DNA of 64,000 bases, taken from Streblospio benedicti (Eukaryota > Annelida > Polychaeta > Spionida > Spionidae). Below the pieces are notes generated by a model that searched no databases, was not told the DNA's origin, and saw only the letters and a program-made list of their open reading frames with translations. Positions 1 to 14,700 of the stretch are shown here, piece after piece. The DNA lies in the NCBI GenBank assembly GCA_019095985.1, contig CM032660.1, positions 16,007,692-16,071,691 on the forward strand, in the 5' to 3' direction. The translations under genes were made by a program, and so were the position numbers. Position 1 is the stretch's first letter. Every line of letters begins with the position of its first letter.

Positions 1-110
1 TGATGGCTGATTTGCCAAAAGCCCTATGAAAATGAATTATTTGGGTGGGAATAGAAGGAGCGCGCTCCCCCTGCAGCCCCCACCCCCACCTGGATATCCT
101 TATGTGATCA
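1..110 (+). repeat. Partial copy of the CATAGGCAGATCC MITE family
   Basis: The stretch with GCCCTATGAAAATGAA, then GGGTGGGAA, a GCGCGC block, C-rich tract and ACCTGGATATCC matches the right two-thirds of the full copies at 27887 and 18365. The left end is cut off or lies outside the window. It sits in the 3' flank of gene A. Confidence 0.75.
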
Positions 111-193
111 TTCACGACTCAATAAAATAAGAAAACACTTCTAGTAAGAGCAGCGTCTCCAGTCGACCACATTGCACCATTCACGCCATCCCA

Positions 194-1487
194 CTATTCC
201 CCACCAGCCTCTGCATGCATAGTGTTTTCTCTATGCACAGCAAACACTGCCTCATCTGCACTATCCTCCTGTTCAGACAGATCTTTTTCCTGGCGTTCAT
301 ACTCTGCACTATGCTTGACGTCCATCCCAACTAGGCAATTCTCCCTGGCTATAGGCAAGTATGGTAGAATTCCAACATCCTGACTTATTGACCTAGCAGT
401 ATGTCCTCTTTTGCTGCTCACTACACTCAATAAATCGTCATTTTCTTCAATAAGTGCCTCCTTGTCAGTGTCATTTGATGGAATGTATGGGAACACCTCA
501 ACTGCAATACTCTTTGCTGATCTAGCAGTGTCAGTCCCCTTTCTTTTACTTTCCATCGCTTCTTTTTCTTCCACAGACATAATTTTTGCATCACATTCAT
601 CATCCGCATCCTCATCCTCATCATTGTCCATGTCTTTGTATGACCGGCCCACTAAAGCGACTCGCGGCACATTGGGTCTCACCAATTTTCTCTTTCTTGC
701 AAAGTTATCATATGAATCTTCATCAATAACATTAATTGGTTGGCTCATTTTGTCCAGCCACCTCCTCTTCTCTCTAACCATATCACCATCCAGTACTTTT
801 TCTCTAAATGCGGCAGTAAGATCTTTCAGACTTTTAGATTTAGTCTTTTGTGTCCGACTGGTGTTACCATGATATGTATATATGACCTCCCTGGGATGCA
901 ATGTTTGGGCACTTTGACTAGTTTCTTTATTTCCGCTTTGCACATGACTGGAGTCTATGCTATGTGATTTGTTATATTTCACTAGTGATGGTTCAGACGT
1001 TGATTGAGCTATAGCAGGAAACTTCAGTCTCATTTCATTCGCGGTTTCTTGCACTGTCTGGTAACAACCACTTGTACCAACTGATTTGGCCGATTTTTTA
1101 GTGTTTGTTACCATCAGTAGGTCTGATGTCTTAAGCATGCTTTTTTCATTAGAACTCCGCGCGGAATTCACGGATGACGTCAGTGATCTAGAATCTGATA
1201 TACTTGGGAGAGTTGATTGTCTTTGCCTTTGAAGTTCCTCTACAGCACTAGCAGAGTCTACATCAGTGATGTCGATAGGCTCTTCGTTTGGCTCACCTGA
1301 TTCACCTTCTTCTGAATCATCAATATCCTCACGCCAAGGATTTGGGGACCTGTTATTTGCTTGTGTTATTACTCGTGTTTTGTTTTGTGCAGTTTGTTTT
1401 TCAAAGCTTCTTCTGATGGCTGGCTGGCTGGGAACATCTTTTGCTGTCGGGAAGTCATGCTTCTGGATCGGAACTGCTTGGAACTTT
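194..1487 (-). CDS. Gene A exon 3 (terminal coding exon)
   Basis: A 1294-nt open stretch ends in TAG at 194-196. On the minus strand the acceptor reads CTTTGCAG before AAAGTTCC, so the exon begins at 1487. It encodes about 431 residues, strongly polar: SEEGESGEPNEEP near its start, a basic patch FARKRKLVRP, an acidic run DNDEDEDADDE, and two similar segments AVEVFPYIPS and DVGILPYLPI about 40 residues apart, which suggest a short internal repeat. This is far longer than chance ORFs elsewhere in the window. An ATG just upstream of the acceptor could serve as a start if the exon were unspliced, but the phase match with exon 2 favours splicing. Confidence 0.75.
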
Positions 1488-4400
1488 CTGCAAAGCATGG
1501 ACAATTATATAGTGAAGGGTATGTGGATTCCCATGGTGTACATAAATATACAGTTTATTACTTTGAACCAATGGATATATACAAGAACACTTGCAAACTT
1601 TCACCCATACTTTGGGCTTCCCCAGACTGTCAATACTACAAACATAAATTTATTAATAAATTTATAATTTGTTTAACTTAATGAAAGCTTACAAGGTTTC
1701 TTGTATATATGCATTGGTTCAAAGTAATAAATTGTATATTTATGTACATATACCAGGATAGATGATTCTCCACTATAAGATCGCATGGTGTTGTAATGAA
1801 ATAAGTAAATCAACACCTAAATTCAAACAACTAACAACAATTCACTTAATAATTGACAACAGTCATGTCCTGATACTTAAGTATGTATTTCATATACGAT
1901 ACAAGTAATACACCATTCATATTTTAGTTTATCACAGAATTATTGAATGATATGGACAAGACTGCTAATTTGAATATCTTAAAATTCCTGGCCGGGAAGA
2001 TGAATTGTCTCCTCAGCACTTAAAACGCACACGATGTTTGATGAAATCCCCTTACTTGATGGGATTGTCAAATGACGAGCACGGCTGTACTGGCGGCGGC
2101 TGTGTGTGGTTGTCGTCTGCACCATCGTCCTCCTCGTCTGCAGACTGACCGCTATCCTCCAGGGGCGCGGGCGCCGCTCGCACCGAGTGCTTGCCGTATC
2201 TGCAAAAACAAGATGAACGTTATAAACAATTTTATCGCTTTTCTTTTGATGTATATCATAGAATAATTTTCGATAAATCCAGACTCGCAATTCTGAGGTT
2301 TTGGTCTTTTCTTCTCAAGGCCATTTTCAAGAATGACATGTCATCACATCGTGCAATTCCTCCTTGTGACGTCATTCTTCCGAAAACTTAATATTGTAAG
2401 TTTAAACTCTGGGTTTATAAAAATGTTATTCCATGATATGTAATATGAACGCATCAGTAACCAGCAACTATGCAAATGTGGACTCTGTCTTCTCTGATCT
2501 AATGTAAGCTTATCAAGCCAGCTCCATCTGCATATCCAGAGTTTTTGGAGAGGGCGCAAACCAGTGACTTACATGGGCTGTATACACTCACAAATTATGA
2601 AAGTGGCAAGGTTGTGGAGAGCCAGACCAAAGCACCACCTGCGCCACCCCTTGAGCTGGAATTGAACTCCTCCAGTATGAAATACAAGAGGCTGATAAAA
2701 CTTTGTTCATCAAAGGGTTCAACATAGTAATTAGTAGTAGTTGTGTGCATAGCCTGGATGATTCATAGACATGCACAGAAATTCTTTCCACAATGAATCG
2801 TGGTCATCTTTATTGTCGGTCTAAGTGTATTAAATGGTAATTGTGACATCTATATGTGCTAAAGGATAGAAGATTTACAGTTAAAGTCTTTGCAAACCCT
2901 TTACACTTGAACATAAGATAGAAACAAGTAGACAGGATTGTGTCAATATTATTGTATTCATACTCCATTATTCTAATGTTATGTTCTCATTTTAAATCAT
3001 AATCAAAAGGTTATTTGACAATCTATTAATAGAACTATTACATTTTATGAAAGAGAATGAAGGGATTCATTGATTGTCAATTCAAGTAACGGCAGCGCAA
3101 CTCTGGTGAAGAGGATAGAGTGCCTCATGCATTAACGTCGTGCTTTTCTAAGTGTCGTCTGCCTGTAATTGATTGTTACCATAACATTGTGGATTGAGCT
3201 TCATTGATGGTATGATTTACCATTATGCGTTTCTTTGTAAGCCTATCTCTACGTGTGCATATATGATGACTCTACGTTGGGAAAACTATTGAAAGATCCA
3301 GTTCAGGCAAGACAAAAAAGGGAGTTCCATTGATTGTCAATACAGAAAAGAAAGAAATCTATAATGTAGTGTTTTACCTCCGATGTAGAGAAAATAACTC
3401 ATTGTCTCTATGGAACTGCCTAACCACTAGGTAATCACAGCACTTGGATTAATTCTTGCATTGATAAACGGTACGGTAGAGTTGTAGCTTTTCTAGCAGG
3501 TATTCCATGCCTATATATGACAGCTTCTACTGTGTCAAAATTTCACACTTAAACCCCATACATTTTAGCACAACGTAAATTCTCTTTGATGAAGCACTTC
3601 TGGTCTAATATAAACACAATTCGGGGTACATTTTATTATTCACTTAAATTCTACTACACCTCTATCGACGATATTACACGTTCTGTCTGTGTACTTACTG
3701 CTTCATAAACTCCATGTTTATCAGCACGAAAATGTTTATGATTGGTTTACTACTAATACGTGATTCTTCTTCGTCCTAATATCTCTTATCTCGAGAGTGC
3801 ACTAGATTTTAAGTGACGTGGCTATACATTAGTGTTTGTGTAGATTGAAGTGATCAGTTGCCAAATGTCATTTGCATCTGACTTCAAAAATCACATGATC
3901 AATCTTGGTCAAATTTTAATAGATTCGTAGTTAGATTGTATATCGATCAACAGCACAATAAACTATGTTTGATTTTATGAGAGATATCATATAGTTGTGT
4001 GAAAGTAAATGGACACCAGACATGTGTCATTAATGTAAAAATATAAACAAATTATGGTGTCAACTCAGTTCTATTCATTTCCACCAGTATATAAATGCTC
4101 CGACAATGCATGATCAAAAAATGGACCATGCAATGTGTATCTTAACAGCCAGATAATCTGTTGTGTTCAAAATGAAATGAATAAAATGAGGAGTTTGATT
4201 ACCCTATATCAGTTTGCTGTGCAATCGACGGTACATCAACAAAGATACACATATATTAAACAGTTTTCGTGTGTATATCTCGATTCATCTGGAATAACAA
4301 CAAGACGCCATGATGATAACATTTGATTATCACATAGCGAGATAGGTGCACGTTTATAATAGATAAGATAATGTCAATTTAAAATAATTGGCAGCTTATT

Positions 4401-7400
4401 TTTCATCATTTTTTATATTTAATCATGCCGAGAGGCACCAACTAGCCTTAACTCTGTACCACACACGGAGCCTTCGTGTGTGCTGTCTCTTTAGTATGCG
4501 ATTATAGATCTTAATGAAATGCATGTAATAATGTAGGTAATTTCATCAGTACATTTTACAGTTCCTATAATATTTCGCAAAGTCCACTTGGCTTTCTTCT
4601 GAATGAGTTTACGATGACGTTGTGACGTCATTGTGGCCGTTGTCATAGAAGCCAACAATTTTGGTACCAGATTTTTATAAGATTTGTTCAAAATTCCCCT
4701 CTTATTTTACTCTGCGCCTCCAACAACCAATCTATCAGCTTAGTTGTACGATATGTGTGGTGTCACTTTAATGCAAAATACTATGCTAGGGACCGTGCTA
4801 TTGGTCGCCGGACTTTATGGACTCCACTTCCGGTAACGGCAGTATACTTAGCATTCAAAACACATAATGACGAAATCATGTATATCAAGGAGCATTACTC
4901 AGTGCATTTACTCAATCTAGAGTAATTATTCGCTCATTGTAAATACATGTACCATCTTAAAATGTATTTACAAATTCATTCTCTTACAGCGGCTAATAGC
5001 CATCATTAAGAACGGTCTGAGTTACAACAACTGCACTAAAATTAATACTTGTAATTCTCCATTCATTGATTCACGACACTTGAAATATAGGTTAAGTCTA
5101 TGTCCTTAGACAAATGGTGTGAGTTAATTCCAGTACAGGGCACAAATAGTTGTATAATTTTCATGTTGCCCGGTTCGGTTCTTTCAACGTCTGCCAAATT
5201 CCAATTAACACACTGGGTCACATTTCAAAACGTAGAAATTAATATCCTTAAAACACTGAAACTGATTGCTTTATTCATTTACCGCATTGTATGTTTGTAG
5301 TTTGACTTGGTAACATCAATTCCAGCACATTAAATAACTATATATAATATGACACGGATTAATTTGGCTTTTTAATTGCAGGAGAACACAAACTATAGAA
5401 TGATGTACAAAATACCTATTTGCGGGCATTGCTTTATCCTAAGTATCTATTGAAATAATTGTATATTTTAGTATCACCAACCATTAGAAGAATAAAAATC
5501 ACTAAGAGCAACAAGACATTTGAAACCCGATTTTATGCAACTTCTGTGCAGCACAGGTATTATATTATCCGTGTTGATCGACTCAAAGTGTTGTGTAAAT
5601 ACGCTCCGAATAAACAAGCTATTCCTGAAAAATAAACTATTCCTGGACCAGTTATGAAAACTGAATAAACAAATAAACTACACTTACACCCCTTCGTGAG
5701 CATGTTTAAGTCTGTATAAACATATGTGTGCCATTTGCTTCGGGCATATTAATAACTGTGATCATATTGGAGACCTTCAATGTGGATCTGTAGTAAACTG
5801 ATCAGATAAGTTGACAATTAGCTGGTGCATATCGATGTCACTTTCCACTCCAAACAGCCCTCGTTCAAGAGCGGCGTCAGGATTATCAATGCGTGAGGCG
5901 CCCTGTTAACAATACAATACAATACAATAGGATTATCCACTGGTTTTCTAATACCCCTTGCTATGTAATTCGTGGTCGGTCATATATTATTTGTGGGTGC
6001 ATTTTTGCACTGCACATGATTGATTGAATTTATTCGTCTTCGTTAATGAATTGGATGAATAAAAAATCTTCTTGCTAACGTAAGATGATTTTATAAAGAA
6101 AGCATTTTATTGCCATCTTGCCTCCTGAATATGGCATTGCATTATCTATATACAGTGTATAGTTTTATTCTTTATCTGTATTCTTGATAAAATGAAATTT
6201 TGTTTTAAACTACTTAATTTTTTACTTTATTCATAAACGTTTTTGAGCTCCTAAGCTGAAAAAACTATACGCTATACATAATGAGACCTAGTGCTGTAGC
6301 CCAAATAGATAGAATATTTAGAAGAATTAAAGTCTGAGTATACTGATCTGACCTACTCCAATAGTAAGACCGCGAACGTTATCGTCTACGTATTTTATTC
6401 TGGTGCTTACCTTTCTTCTTAATCGTGTGTATGTTGTGTTTGTTTGTTTGTTTGTTTGTTTGTTTGTTTGTTTGTTTGTTTGTTTGTTTGTCCCAATGAG
6501 AGAGAGTTGAACTAGTATTTGGTTTGAACCAGTAATTTAGTACATCGTCCAATTGTGCACAATATATTCTATAGGGCTTTTGAAACAGACCTTTCTCCGA
6601 CGATCTGTTGCTCCTACTGAATCGTAGCAGATCGCAGATAAAACTATTTGATTGGTACCAAATCCATTAGAGGTTACTGGTGCGGGATTCATATGGCGGT
6701 CATCAGTTGCACAACGCGCGCATGCTCCTCAAATTGGGGCTTAACTTTTTCTGAGAATACTTACCCCCGACCCGCTCGCTCGTCCAGCTGTTGTCCTGTA
6801 ATTTGTTACTTGTGAGGACAACCAGGTAAGTTATCCCGTTCAAAAGTGAGTGGCGCCGACGCCTGGCACAGCACACGGCAAGACAGATATATATTTAGAG
6901 ATCACCAACCAAGGTTTGATTACAAGATGAAAGGGTTAATAATGATGATAAAATATTGTAGCGACCATAGGACTGACTTTCTGGGTGAGTAGTAAGCCAC
7001 ACGTGCATAAAACACTCAACATGGCACGTGGTAAATCAAATCAACCCATGTATGACCTAGTATTGTACAACATAAATATAGATTTTACATATTAGTCTGT
7101 ACATTAGCCTTATGCAGATCCAGAGGAGGGCTGGTGCCAGACATCTCCGATGATAGGATTCTTGAGTCCAACCACCCATAGTGCAGTAGTCGCTGTTATT
7201 TGTACAATTGTCGCATCAAATATTGTACAATATACATTTTAAAGAAAGAATCATGTTTTCCTTCTGCGTGGTTCGCATCTTCTAGCCTAATATACACTAT
7301 CGGGGAAATAAGCTTCGTGGCAGTTTGACTTGAGCTTAAACGAATGTTTACTGAACTGCAATAATATGGACAGCGGTTATTAGAACTAATGCACGGAATA

Positions 7401-10400
7401 ATGACATATGTTGTTGGGAATGAAAGGTACCGGCGAAGTCAAGGTTGAAACCAATTTGATCCATTATTCTAATCATGTTAATGTTTGTTTAACATATTTG
7501 CTCCTATTATGTGTTTCTGGTAAAGGCTCGATTTAATGGGTTTATTTATGGCGTTTATTCCACAAGTAATTTCCCCAAACTGTTTGAAAGAGATTTGATA
7601 AGGATAAATATTATAAGTAAGACAAAAGTGATAATTAGCTATTGATGTGAACACAGCACACACTAGAGAAAAAATAATCATTCAAGTGGTCAACGCAGAG
7701 AATATGTCTGCATACATAAAATCTATGTCCCCACTATTCGTTATGTTATGGTGCACTAGTGTTGTTATTTGCAAGTATACGTGTTCACTGTTTACCTACT
7801 CTTAGCTAATGTTATAGTAAGTTTGCTCAAGGAACACACGATATAGGAGTGTGCTGTAAATGCATTGATTCGCCATTTTACACGGCAATATAAGTACATT
7901 GACATCCCTGTAATATATGGTCTCTATCTTGTAGCAAGTAATGAGATCCCGACCATTCTGCAATTATCATCCCTTCTCATTTTCAGTTTTATCTGAGTAA
8001 CATTCTATGTTATATGCATGCTATATACACTATAATTGAAGCCTAATAGGCTGAACTTCCTTACATTTACTATTGTTAATTGGTTTATGATGTCGTGGTA
8101 CAAGCAGTGCAGAGCTGCATATAGGGTAGAACCATATTTCCCCAAGAGTGTTTGAGATCTCCTGACATGCAGTACATTGTCCATCACTATATCTTGTGTC
8201 CCATAATTATTATTTCTAACGTTTGAATAGCAGCTTCAGGGACCATATATCATGGTTACTTACAGTTAAGCTCATTACAATAATATACCATAGTGACCCT
8301 TGACCTACCATATAAGATTAACAATCATGAATGGCGCCTGAACGACCCCTTACATCAGACCCAGTTCATCTGAACGCCATCACCGTAGGAGTGCAAATGT
8401 GAAGCATTATATAAATGCACGTTTTATTGCATGACTTTGACAATTTCACGTATACCGTGTGAATCATTGGATGTGTGTATGTTATAGATTTGACCTCCGT
8501 TAATATGTATATAGATTACTTATGATAGTTATCGGTGTGTTTGTTTGTTATTTCTTTTTCATTTAAATTACTTCACAAACACGTAAATAAAAAGTCAACA
8601 TTACGTATATGTATTTGCATCGGATGAAACATAACTTAAGACAAAAAAACTTACGTGGTGTGAGGACGAAATAGCTTTCGTCCTCTTGAATGTTCACTTT
8701 GTGATCGTATTCGCTGTTGAACGCGTTCCCGAAAACTAGGTCTTTTCTTAATCCATGTAAAAGACGGTATCTTCAACCGATAGCAAAAATAGTCCGGCAT
8801 GGTATCCTTTTCTACCCCTGCATTCATCATGATTTTGCATAGCTTTCTACTCGCAAAAATGGAAGGTAATTAGTGGGCTTCCAACGCGGAAAATGTATGA
8901 ATTGTATATCCTAAAGGACGAGCAAACTGTTGGAAAGTATATGGTCAATATCTGAGGCTCAGAGTTTCAGCTTTCGCCCCATTGATTGCTGTCGGGTCTG
9001 TGCAATCAATTAGAGAAGGGTGTTGTGTATCAGACCACTCCACGTACTCCACATCCGTGGAAGAAACTTCTGAGGGCTACAAAGTTTACTTGTTTGCAGT
9101 CGAGGTATCCCCAAACAGGAAAACCACTTGTGCCAAGGATACTTTCAATGGTATTTGTCTCCCTGTAAGATTTTGAACAAAGTGAAGCATTCTTTATGAT
9201 AGTTGTGACACGATACTAATCAGTGTGCTGAAAGTACTTATTAGAAAGCGGACAGGCATTAATTGTATGATTTCAAGTGAAAATAATGTTGACTCAAATG
9301 TTTTGTGTCAACATTGCAACACTCAAATGTTTTGTGTCAACATTACAGCATACATGTAGTAACCTCTTATTTGAGATATTGTCAGGTATCAATATTTATA
9401 TTCCTATCAATGTATGTCTGTCTATGTCATTGGCAACGAAATAGATAATTTTTTGGGATGCAATATTACATACAGTCAACATCGTATATTGATATCAATA
9501 GCCTAGTTGTTATACGAGTGGGGTGTAGTACCATGAATATATCAATGATTGTGGAGTTTAACATTAAGTGAAAGATCTCACCCCCACTCATATGATTACC
9601 GGTTTTTCACCCATGTTTATTTACCATCCATGCATCTTTAGGGTTTAAACATTGTAGTGAAGGATATCAATAATTCCACGTCGCCGCTCAGCCAATCAGA
9701 ATCGATTTAGCAAATCTGGGAGAAAATCGACCATCTACTTGATAATATACAGTCTTTTTTAAATAACAGATGCTTATGTTGACGTTCTACAAGTTGTCCA
9801 GCCTACCTCGTTACGTGTGACCTGGTATGTTCATAAACTAATAACAATATACAACCACGGATCGGACATGCTCAACTTAATTCCAACAACTAAACAGACT
9901 GTCCTGGTGATCAATTCCATAACGTAATCGACATTAAGCTGCCATACCACACAATGAATTCGCGTAAATCAATCAATCTCCAGTTTTGTGAGTTATAAGC
10001 AGATTTTGTGAGGAAATCACGAGCTTTTGTGAGGGAAATGTTTACTTATGAAATCGGCGGTTTGGATTTTCCACTGTAAACGGGCTAAAAATCGTTTCTG
10101 AGCACAATTTTTGCCGTCCATGCACTATAAGAATACTTCTGGCACGTACTGATGCGATTTATTTCCACTCACATGGGCTGGTTTCTGCTGCTAAGTCTGC
10201 AATAGTTGAAGACCCTCGTTCTACTTGGCTGTCCACTATCCGAAAATGAGTGATATTTTGCCTTATATTGCTCTGTTAAGCCCGAAGTTGGGTCAGGCAT
10301 GTAGCTTATACTTGACTGAAAACTACCTTATGCATTGATTCTATATTATTAACTTCTATATTGTGTAAAGTCTCCAAATCTACAGAAATGTACAATCAAC

Positions 10401-11752
10401 AGTTTTCGTGAGGAGTTGAAAATCATTTTGTAATTTTGGCCAGTTATGTGGTTTTAAAAAGCATGGGATTAGTGTAATCTGTTTTGTATCAAGTTTGAGA
10501 TACATTCTCATTCATATTTTGCCTGAATTACGTCTTTACAGCCACTATATTCGTCATTTTCTATCAGATGACCTCAATTTTGAAGGTGGGTGGTCATGTA
10601 TTGCAGACTTTGCAGCAGAAACGTAACCAGCCCATGTGAGTTGAAATAAATCACATCAGTATGTGCCAGAAGTATTCTTATAGTGCATGGACGGCAAAAA
10701 TTGTGCTCAGAAATGGTTTTTAGACCGTTTACAGTGGAAAATCCAAACCGCCGATTTCAAAAGTAAACATTTTCCTCACAAAATCTGCTTATAACTCACA
10801 AAAACTGGAGATTGGTTGAAAACCGTGGCATTTCTGCAGCAGGAAAGGTAACTGTTAGCTGTTTGTATATAGTAACTCATTTGTCATGTCATTTTTCGCA
10901 AAAATAATTCTACGTCATTGCGCAAAACACAGAATGGCCAAGGTGTATAGTAATGAAAATCACGGCATATTTATATAGGGAAACTACTGTTATAATTATG
11001 TACGAATCTGTCATTTGACCCCATGAAGATAGTGTTTACCATTGTGTTTTATCTGGCAGCCGCGTGTGTATATACAGAGCTTGTAAATTGACCTAATATT
11101 GGACTGAATGGACCAGGACAATATTTGAGCAGAATGATGTTGCATTAAAACAAATCATTAAAATTCTAATTATAATTAGAAGATCAGAACTATAACACTA
11201 TTATATCTAGCTTATTCTTATATGGGCCGAAATAATCTCAGATTTAAAGAAGATTCGGGGAAAGCTGGTGATTTTTAACCTGGTTCATTCTTTGCTGTGC
11301 GCATATGTCAACATCGTGCGTAGATCATCAACGTTGACAATAGGGAGTGTCTATGTTTTTGCTGCCAGTTTTTTTTTTTTTTTTTTGCGGTGGGACTTAA
11401 GGTGATAGACAAATTATGTTTGATGTCACTTATGCCAAAGTAATAAAATGGTAATTCATTTCAGATTGAAGAAGAAAAAAGGGTCTTAATGCATATTATA
11501 TTCGTATTTTTATAATTCTAAATATATTCGCACTTATTTATCATATGAAAAGCGTCAACAAAGGTGTGGTTCTATTTCGGTACGTAGGACTAAATAACAT
11601 TCATAATCTACCCAAATAGGAACCACTCATGCAAAATATACATCGTGTAGTGATTGTAGTCACAATTCTTAACCTACATAACAAAAATCAACACTCTAGT
11701 CCTATGATAGTGCGTCACCTCTAAAACGAGACAACCTCAAACGCTAAATCGT

Positions 11753-11792
<40 letters not shown>

Positions 11793-14700
11793 TCCCAAAG
11801 CGTCACGGAGAACACTTACAGCCTATGAAAGAGACCTCCTCTCTACTAACACCACTTGGGTCATATTCCGAGTGGTGTTATTCAGAGGTTATACTGTTAA
11901 TTTACAACCTTCCTGTGCTTCAGCACAGTGAACTGACAAACCGCATTTGAGCACCCTAGCTTTAAAAGGGGGGTTAAAAAACAGGATGGACAGTCGATCA
12001 GTCGGTCGTCCGGCTGTTTAATCGGACAAAATTAACGGTGTATAACCCCAAGTCTAAAAACTATGGAATATTTTTGTTTGTGTGTAAAGTTGTTATGGGT
12101 CGTGAAGATACGTCATATTATTCACGGATCATTGTGACATTTCAACAATGTAGAAGTATAATCAGTGAAGTCCATATTTGCGGACAAAGTCCCTATAGAA
12201 TTTATAGAATTACAAATTAGAAAGAATTAATAAGTTGCATAAATTGAGTTAATAACGAATCGTTGCATAAGTTGTTTTTTTTAAAGCCAACAATATATTT
12301 TGTTTGGTTTGTGGCAGCCATATGCATCCACCGCCATTGTTAGCAACTTATATACTCCATTTGATTAATTTCCATATTGCATGTGAGTGAACTTTTGTGG
12401 TATACTAATTACTTGGCCTTCTGAAAAAACGTATCAACATTAAAACATATCTTTTTGGATTTCTGACAAAACAACATTTTAGATTTTCTCCAGACACTAC
12501 ATGGAAAAAAGTTTGTTTTATAGCCAATCACCTTTTAACTTCAATAGTTAGTGATCATTAGTAGTCAGTGTTCATTGCGTGCTCATTTCGATCAATGATG
12601 CTTGACACCCCATACACAGGTCGCACGAGTAAGTAAACAAATCCGGGTGTTGGACGGAAGCATCATGTGTGCCCTGCGTGCATGACTAGGTAGGCACAAT
12701 AGATGCCAAATGCTCACAATATCACAGCTGTTCTCTAACTTAGCTTATCTCTTTATATAGCATGGTTATGACTTTATCTTTGTCTGGTTGTTTCCTTTTT
12801 TTACAATCATCAAACTCAGAAGTTATTCAATGGTATTGAATTACGCACCAGTCTCTAGTTCCATACCACACGATTCTTATACTTTTATATTGAAACAACA
12901 GAGGTGGAACTTAGTTCTCAAAAGCGGTTGTCACTGTCCGAATTAATGTAAGCATTTTATAGCTTTTGTATATTAAGTTTCCTTACTTTCTAACTTTACT
13001 TGTCCATGAAAGGTCGATTCGTGTCCTCAGTCGCTCAGGGAGATCTGGTCTTCTCTTTATCCATGAAAACGCAGGGATTCTACACTTCACACGAACATCA
13101 CTCATGATAAGAGTAATTGGGTAATTAACTAAGTTATCTTTAATTGTTATGTCAGTTTTTCCTGTCATCCGTGAGTAAAGAATAATATTGGAAATGTGTC
13201 GACCCAATTGGTATCATCTTATCGTATATCAAAGGTCCTTAACATGCATCTATGCAATCATCGATAACCATCATAGTCACGAATGGATCACCACTTTTTT
13301 CTGCAGAATATGCAAAGTCAACAAATATGTCCATAAATGTATAGTCAAATAATATTCACCATAACATAATATCACATGAATTTATAATGCTTATTGGTCT
13401 ATCACCTATCATCTTCACACGCAAACACAGAACAATAATCAGTTATTGAGCTCCAGGTCTGACAGTAAGTTGCTCTTCACGTCCACTTTCACTCATATCC
13501 CTCCGATATCAGACAGAGCTAGGCCACATTATGAAAGAGTGCTATTTTGGACTTAATCCTGTTAGACTTGTCAATATTATAAAAAAAACATGAAATATGG
13601 CATAGCATAGCACATATGTACGAAATATAGTGATTATCTCCTTAACTTGTCTTTAATCTTATACTCCAAAACGTAAAGGCATGGCAAAGCCCAAGTTAGG
13701 TATAAACAGATTACGCAGCCAGTATTTTACTTTCTCGCAGTTGTGTAAACAGTTTAGCACCCACTGTATTTGTGCAGATTCACTCCTAGTCCAAACGGGA
13801 ATGATAACCAATGTGGCATGGCTAATTTGATGTGTAATACAGGTTTATACTTATTCTACTTAAAGTATCTTACATATACGGTGTTTCGAAGTTATATATG
13901 GTCATTAATGGCTATTGTGATGTTGTGTATACTGCTTGAGACATTTCACTCGTGCCAACTTTGCACTTAGCACTAAAATGGAGTCGTCACCACAATATTA
14001 AAATGCCACTGAAAACATCTTGTACCAGACTTCGTTCATAAACTAAATATAGCTAGTGATTACCATTACTCTTATTTTATCTTGGTAATGCTTAGGGGTC
14101 GTTCACAAATAACGTCACCCAGCAGGATTGGGGGGGGGGGGGTAGCGAAAGATGAAAGTTGACAGGGGGTTCTAGCACTTGGGTGATGACACCTTTTGAA
14201 AATAAAATAGTTATTCAACAGTATTTGAACTTACTCTCTGACATATTAAGTGAGTTGTGAAATACATGTGTTTACTAGTTGAAATCACGTCGCCATGTTT
14301 GCTTTATATCCTAAATACATTTGTAAAATTATGTCTAAATTATGGACATATATATTCAAATATTTGTATAACGGCACACTCAAATCAATGTTAAATGTCA
14401 TCGCGAAACCGTGTCGCGGGGTGACGAAGATGATGTCACTTACCGGGGGTGCTGCAAAGATGACGAAAGGTGAGGAGGGAGTGGGGTTAAAAGGCCAAAA
14501 ATTGAGGTGACATCATTTGTGAACGATCCCTTATGTTGCATGATTTTCCATGCCTTATGAAAAAATTGAACTCTTCATTTTGCTCGAACATTTTCAGTTT
14601 TACAATTTGATTCCAACAATATTTATTCTAGATAAATACAGTCAATTTGGAACTTACTCTTCGGACATCTTCTGAGGCTTCTCTCTGTGACTAGGTGGCA

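Larger units (their letters stand above)
2200..9969. other. Gene A intron 1, distal part: no supported gene
   Basis: AT-rich intron with only chance-length ORFs on either strand. It holds a (TTTG)n run, a short (ACAAT)n run near 5910-5935, a perfect small hairpin at 8662-8685, a two-unit tandem repeat at 9292-9344 and a weak end fragment of the CAGATCCAG MITE near 7115. A minus-strand open stretch at about 2620-2755 (containing YFILEEF) has no convincing splice partner and was not called. Confidence 0.6.

Noticed and set aside
1266-1681. Plus-strand ORFs of 106-133 codons opposite gene A exon 3
   Set aside because: Shadows of the real minus-strand exon; compositions and the intron boundary do not support plus-strand coding.
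2588-2791. Open minus-strand stretch with YFILEEF upstream of gene A exon 2
   Set aside because: The frame stops before the only good donor, and phase into exon 2 could not be satisfied.
9505-9605. Possible inverted repeat around ACGAGTGGGG and CCCCCACTCATA
   Set aside because: Only about 12-15 bp of interrupted pairing; too weak to call an element.
11757-11790. Poly(A) run as the tail of a processed retrocopy
   Set aside because: The sequence on its 5' side shows no coding remnant, no polyadenylation signal and no target duplication.
12983-13207. Minus-strand ORF containing PAFSWI, with a similar short motif near 18840
   Set aside because: The DNA match is only about 16-20 bp, near what chance allows for this window, and neither site has paired splice sites in gene A phase.
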